The notes below the pieces were generated by a model. That model was not told the DNA's origin and did no database searches. It saw only the letters and a program-made list of their open reading frames with translations. The position numbers were made by a program, and so were the translations under genes. Below, one piece after another: positions 60,151-64,000 of a stretch of 64,000 nt of DNA (positions are counted from its first letter, which is position 1; every line of letters begins with the position of its first letter). Source of the DNA: Deinococcus radiopugnans ATCC 19172 (GTDB lineage Bacteria > Deinococcota > Deinococci > Deinococcales > Deinococcaceae). The stretch spans positions 57,944 through 121,943 of the forward strand of contig NZ_VDMO01000012.1 in the NCBI RefSeq assembly GCF_006335125.1, given 5' to 3'.

Positions 60151-60906
60151 TCAATCGAATAAGGAGGGGAGGGCGACTGGAGCCGGCGCGTCTGGCCACG
60201 CCCCGATCTCACGGAACTCCAGCCCCCTGGCACGCAACTCCTTAAGCGCAGGCGCGGTGATCGACGGTGCCGCCAAAATGCCCCGGACTGTCCCTATCCC
60301 AGACTTCTGAACGGTAGCGACGTAGCGGCCCAGTTGGCTGACGGCGTCCTGGGTGGCCCGGCCCCGCTTGAGTTCTACGACGACGTACTGGCCTTGAGTA
60401 TCTTTTGCGTACAGGTCAATGCCACCGGAATCAATCAGCAACTCGCGGTCCAGCACGGTCAGGCCGGGTTCGATTAATTCCGGGTGACGTGCCAGGGCGT
60501 CCTGCATCTGCTTCTCTGAACCGGACAGTGTGAAAGACGCCTCCTCGTGCAACTCCAGCGCGAGCGCCAGGTGCGGGTGAAGAAAGGTCACGCGCACCAG
60601 TTCCTCCGGACTGCGGCGGGACGCGTGCAACACACAGTGACCATGTTCGACACGGGCGCTGAGTTCGTCCGTACGGGGTTGCCAGTTCATCGGCTTGATG
60701 CCAGTGGGGGCATGGATCTGGAGACTGCCGTCGCGTTTGATCATCACGAGGTACGCACCAACTTCGGCCGTGCTGGCGGCACGGCCGTGGTAGGTAACTT
60801 CGGCCAGGCCGGCGATCTGGAGGAGAACGTCACGGGTGCGGGTATGGGTGTTAAGGAAGGTGGTCAGGCTGCCAGGGTCCGGCGTGAGGAGTTGAGAGCG
60901 GATCAT
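60151..60906 (-). CDS. nucS: NucS/EndoMS endonuclease
   Basis: The predicted 251-residue mismatch- or branched-DNA endonuclease has an N-terminal beta-rich DNA-binding/dimer domain (about 1-115) and a C-terminal PD-(D/E)xK nuclease with Asp164 (GGIDLYAKD), Glu178-x-Lys180 (VVVELKRGRA) and QLGRYV (191-196). The last residues (LPSLFD) resemble a sliding-clamp-binding motif, as in other NucS proteins. The start at MIRSQLL is more likely than an upstream ATG. Confidence 0.93.
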   Translation of the reverse strand: MIRSQLLTPDPGSLTTFLNTHTRTRDVLLQIAGLAEVTYHGRAASTAEVGAYLVMIKRDGSLQIHAPTGIKPMNWQPRTDELSARVEHGHCVLHASRRSPEELVRVTFLHPHLALALELHEEASFTLSGSEKQMQDALARHPELIEPGLTVLDRELLIDSGGIDLYAKDTQGQYVVVELKRGRATQDAVSQLGRYVATVQKSGIGTVRGILAAPSITAPALKELRARGLEFREIGAWPDAPAPVALPSLFD

Positions 60907-60983
60907 GCCGGTATGGTGGCACAGCACGTCAGCGGGTCCTGATCAACGCAGTGAGGTGAACCCAACCACCCGACATGCTGTGA

Positions 60984-61334
60984 ATGTCTCGAACACTTTG
61001 CGACAAACAAATGTGCGCTGCCACCGTCGTGGACCGCAGCGGCGTGGTCCTGGCCATGGCCCGTTCCGAGAACGCTGGGCCGCACACCCTGGGGGCCAGC
61101 CAGGGCAAGGCGTTCACCAGCGCCAGCGCCCGCAACCTGACCAGTACCATTGCCAAGGGGCTGGAAGCCAATCCCGGCCTGGCCGACATCCCCGGCTACC
61201 TGGTGCTGGCCGGCGGCGCACCGATCCGCGTGGGCGGCGCCGTGGTTGGCGCCGTCGGTGTGGGCGGCGCACCCAGCGGGTTGATCGACGAGACGTGCGG
61301 CACCGACGCCGTGACCACGGTGCTGGGCAAGTAA
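60984..61334 (+). pseudogene. GlcG/HbpS-family protein lacking its N-terminus
   Basis: The conserved part runs from CAATVVDRSGVVLAMARSENAG to GLIDETCGTDAVTTVLGK, including ASQGKAFTSASARN and VGAVGVGGAPSG, typical of the GlcG/HbpS heme-binding family. The usual N-terminal helix (about 30 residues) is missing and the first residues (MSRTLCDK) do not match. A 5' truncation is likely; an intact short protein is possible. Confidence 0.65.
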
Positions 61335-61367
61335 GTTGCAAGGCATGAGGTTGTCCAGATCGTTGCA

Positions 61368-61643
61368 TTGATCGTACTGGGCAGCCTCTCGCCTCTGCTG
61401 GGATCGTGCCAGGCTCAGGGGGGCGAGCTACCCTCCGTGCGCGAGATCTTGCGGATCACCGATATCGACGTGAACCACGTCAACAATCTGGGCTGGATCG
61501 CCCTGCTGGAAGCCGTGATCCTGGGCGACGGCGGCCCCACGCACACCGAGATCGTGCGCGAGCTGCTGGCCCATGGGGCAGACCGCCGCATCGCAGATCG
61601 GGAAGGTGTCACACCCCTTCAGCACGCGCGTCAGCGTGGGTAG
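61368..61643 (+). CDS. Short ankyrin-repeat protein, start uncertain
   Basis: This 91-residue frame has about two ankyrin repeats (DVNHVNNLGWIALLEAVILG and EIVRELLAHGADRRIADREGVTPLQHA). The start is TTG followed by a hydrophobic stretch ending LLGSC, a lipobox. An ATG at 61345 in another frame (MRLSRSL) would, after one shift, give a full lipoprotein signal, so a frameshift at about 61368 is likely. Confidence 0.62.
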   Translation: MIVLGSLSPLLGSCQAQGGELPSVREILRITDIDVNHVNNLGWIALLEAVILGDGGPTHTEIVRELLAHGADRRIADREGVTPLQHARQRG

Positions 61644-61866
61644 ACGGCGATGGTGAGGCTCCTTGGGAACAACGTCGGCTCCGACTGAGTCTTTGCCTTT
61701 TGAGCTGATCAGCCGCGCCCTTCTCCCGTCCGCCCACGTTGGGCTTCACCTGTCGAGCAGGGCGCAACTTGTCTTCTCATTCGAGTGGAACGAAATGGGA
61801 CCTTCATCAGGTCAAGTCCTCGTCGTTCAGATCTGGTGGAAGCTTGATCGTCTGAACCACTGGCAC

Positions 61867-62808
61867 TCAGTGTGCTCTGGCTGTCTTGGGTCGCAGGTGC
61901 AGCGCCGCCACGATGATCCCGCCCAGCACGATGCCCACGAGGGCGGACCCCAGCGTTTCCACCAGCCACTCCACCACGCCCGCTGCCAAGGGAATGGCGT
62001 GGCCTGCCGCCAGGGCCAGATCGTGCAAGGTGTGTGCGGGCCAGCCCAGTCCGAACTTGTCCAGGCCGTCGACGATGATGTGACCGCCCACCCACAGCAT
62101 CGCCGCCGTGCCGATTGCCGACAGCGCCGACATCACCACTGGCATGCCCTTGACCAAGCCGCGCCCCACTGCCTGAGCTGCCCTGGAACCCCTGGCCACC
62201 AGCCGCACGCCAAGATCGTCAGCCTTCACGATCAGCCCCACCACGCCGTAGACCAGCGCCGTGATCATGAAAGCCACCACCACCAGGATCAGCGCGCGAG
62301 CAAATAGGGGCTGCGTGGCCACTTCCGCCAGCGAGATCGCCATGATTTCCGCCGACAGGATGAAGTCGGTACGAATCGCGCCCGAGACCATCTTCTCCTC
62401 GTGGGCGTCGCTGGCGAGCTTGATGACGTCCTCTCCCTCTGAGTTGTGGTGGCCCCAGATCGCCTCGTACAGCTTCTCGGCCCCCTCGAAACACAGGTAC
62501 GTCCCGCCCACCATCAGCAGCGGATTGAGCGCCCACGGCAGAAACTGGCTCAGCAGCAGCGCGGCGGGCAGAATAAACACGATCTTGTTTTTCAGCGAAC
62601 CCTTGGCGATGCGCCAGATGATCGGCAACTCGCGGTCCGGGGTGAAGCCGGTGACGTAGCGGGGCGTGACCGCCGTGTCGTCCACCACGACGCCAATCGC
62701 CTTGACCCCGGCCTTGCCCGCCGCCGCGCCGATGTCGTCAATGGAGGCGGCGGCCAGCTTGGCCAGCGCGGCCACGTCATCGAGCAGGGCGACGAGGCCG
62801 CCGCTCAT
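61867..62808 (-). CDS. DUF808 membrane protein
   Basis: This 313-residue inner-membrane protein of the DUF808 (YedI-like) family has the N-terminal signature MSGGLVALLDDVAALAKLAAAS, VVVDDTAVTPRYVTG and about five to six hydrophobic segments (about 80-115, 155-200, 225-245, 275-300). A first helix and a conserved EGEDVIKLASDAHEEKMV lie between them. The start is placed at MSGG; an in-frame ATG 33 bp upstream adds only a basic stretch. Function is unknown. Confidence 0.88.
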   Translation of the reverse strand: MSGGLVALLDDVAALAKLAAASIDDIGAAAGKAGVKAIGVVVDDTAVTPRYVTGFTPDRELPIIWRIAKGSLKNKIVFILPAALLLSQFLPWALNPLLMVGGTYLCFEGAEKLYEAIWGHHNSEGEDVIKLASDAHEEKMVSGAIRTDFILSAEIMAISLAEVATQPLFARALILVVVAFMITALVYGVVGLIVKADDLGVRLVARGSRAAQAVGRGLVKGMPVVMSALSAIGTAAMLWVGGHIIVDGLDKFGLGWPAHTLHDLALAAGHAIPLAAGVVEWLVETLGSALVGIVLGGIIVAALHLRPKTARAH

Positions 62809-62978
62809 CGGCCCACGTCCATGCCTGGGTGAGAAAGACAAAAGCCAGAAAGACGAAAGAGCGCGGGCGGAAGCGGCCAGGAGGTCATCAGGCCGCTCAC
62901 CCTAGCAAGAGTGGATGAAGCCTTCAGCAGCCCTGCACAGAACCATCCGTTCGGGCCGGGCTGCGTACACTGCCCGGC

Positions 62979-63449
62979 ATGGACTCTTTCTGGAACGAAC
63001 TCAAACTCATGCAGGGCCCGCTGGTGGCCTTTGTGCTCAGCGGAATGATCGGCTGGGAACGCGAACGCATGCACCGCAGCGCGGGCCTGCGGACCCACAT
63101 GCTGGTGGGCATGAGCGCGGCCCTGTTCGTGGTGCTGGCCGAATCCCTGATTGTCTCGTTTGGCACCGACGACAATGGTGTGCGCTTCGACATGATCGGG
63201 CTGCTGGGCGCGGTGGTCAGTGGCATTAGTTTCCTGGGGGCCGGGGCGATTTTCTCGGACCGGGGCCAGAAGGCCAAGGGGCTGACCACGGCGGCGGGCC
63301 TGCTGGCGACGGCGGGTGTGGGCGTCGCCTGTGGGCTACACCTGTATGTGCTGGCGACGGGGTCCACACTGCTGTTTCTGTTCACGCTGGCGGTGGTCCG
63401 GCGGCTGGCCCAGGGCGAGGCGGACAGCGCTGCCGAGGAGCAGGAGTAA
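62979..63449 (+). CDS. MgtC/SapB-family membrane protein
   Basis: This 156-residue protein has four to five membrane helices. Family hallmarks are visible: [22 protein letters not shown] (about 23-44), [11 protein letters not shown] (about 82-92) and [20 protein letters not shown] (about 99-118). MgtC proteins are linked to growth in low Mg2+. It lacks the C-terminal soluble domain of MgtC proper. TACACT lies seven bases before the ATG, so it is leaderless. Confidence 0.9.
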   Translation: MDSFWNELKLMQGPLVAFVLSGMIGWERERMHRSAGLRTHMLVGMSAALFVVLAESLIVSFGTDDNGVRFDMIGLLGAVVSGISFLGAGAIFSDRGQKAKGLTTAAGLLATAGVGVACGLHLYVLATGSTLLFLFTLAVVRRLAQGEADSAAEEQE

Positions 63450-63531
63450 ACCGTGACCCGTTCGGAAAGGCTGTCAGACTTACTGCCCATCGAGGGTCTT
63501 CCAAGGCCGCTTTACAGCTCTTACACACAAC

Positions 63532-63709
<178 letters not shown>

Positions 63710-63770
63710 AGGAAGCGGCAATGGAACATCAAATTTGCCCCGCTCCTCACTGGTGGGTAGTTGGCTGGAA

Positions 63771-64000
63771 CTATGCCCGACAGGGGACGCCCTGCGGCTG
63801 TGATAGCCAGTCCCGCACCTTCCAGACGTGATCGGTCAGCCCGATCGTCATGGCCGGTGTGCGCTGGAGATACAGCTGACGTCCCTTCGGGACGTCGAGC
63901 TGCCTCCGCAGACCCCGTTGAACTCGGCACCAGTTGTAGATCCCCTGCACCAGATGAGCCAGGCTCACCCGGTGAATCCTCAGCCTCGCGAATGCGAGGC
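63771..64000 (-). CDS. C-terminal part of a second transposase, off the right edge
   Basis: The frame is open to the window edge and ends LRIHRVSLAHLVQGIYNWCR...QRTPAMTIGLTDHVWKVRDWL...PCRA. The LTDHVW..RDWL ending is one I associate with IS transposases in Deinococcus; the family is not certain. The element lies against the broken IS6 gene. Confidence 0.65.
   Translation of the reverse strand, partial: LAFARLRIHRVSLAHLVQGIYNWCRVQRGLRRQLDVPKGRQLYLQRTPAMTIGLTDHVWKVRDWLSQPQGVPCRA

Overview
This 64-kb window is GC-rich bacterial DNA that reads as Deinococcus. Pointers are many leaderless genes with a TANNNT box 5-7 nt before the start codon, the NucS, DUF808 and MgtC neighbours, lineage-type secreted proteins, and IS1182-, IS701-, IS3- and IS6-type elements. 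It looks like an accessory replicon (megaplasmid) or a chromosome carrying a large integrative conjugative element. A Rep-like gene, a ParA locus and a full type IV secretion (T4SS) set are all present. No rRNA, tRNA or CRISPR array was seen.

Layout. (1) 1-17 kb, envelope and redox functions: secreted small proteins; a secreted protein/ApbE/DUF2271/PepSY operon (2629-5507) divergent from a two-component system; an O-methyltransferase; a second two-component system; and a cluster of three DUF3500 proteins, two EF-hand proteins and a HupE/UreJ-type permease (10936-17039), ended by a perfect 24-bp inverted repeat. (2) 17.3-28.0 kb, T4SS part 1: a minus-strand operon of tightly overlapping genes from a VirB2-like pilin through VirB3-, VirB4-, VirB5- and VirB6-like proteins to a SpoIIIAA/Ycf45-type ATPase, divergent from a VirB10-like gene. 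(3) 28.1-48.8 kb, cargo: an IS1182 element, remnants, a coiled-coil protein, a type I restriction-modification locus with a HigB/XRE toxin-antitoxin pair between hsdMS and hsdR, a partition locus with repeats, a serine resolvase with palindromic sites, AT-rich orphan genes, a Rep-like gene, a diguanylate cyclase and an IS701 element inside a small gene. (4) 48.9-56.2 kb, T4SS part 2: three exported proteins (one VirB9-like), the coupling protein, a small membrane protein, relaxase, relaxosome protein and a candidate oriT. (5) 56.3-64 kb: small genes, transposase remnants, an SF1 helicase, NucS, a truncated GlcG/HbpS gene, an ankyrin gene, DUF808, MgtC and two partial IS elements.

Two observations stand out. 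First, four transfer promoters share an 18-bp inverted repeat (GATATT-N6-AATATC type), so the two separated transfer halves appear to form one regulon. Second, an 18-bp palindrome (GTTTAGC-N4-GCTAAAC) lies between hsdM and the divergent toxin gene, and a 14/18 match lies just before hsdR. This suggests that the XRE antitoxin also controls the restriction system. The HsdS subunit also carries two AT-hook-like motifs in a C-terminal tail.
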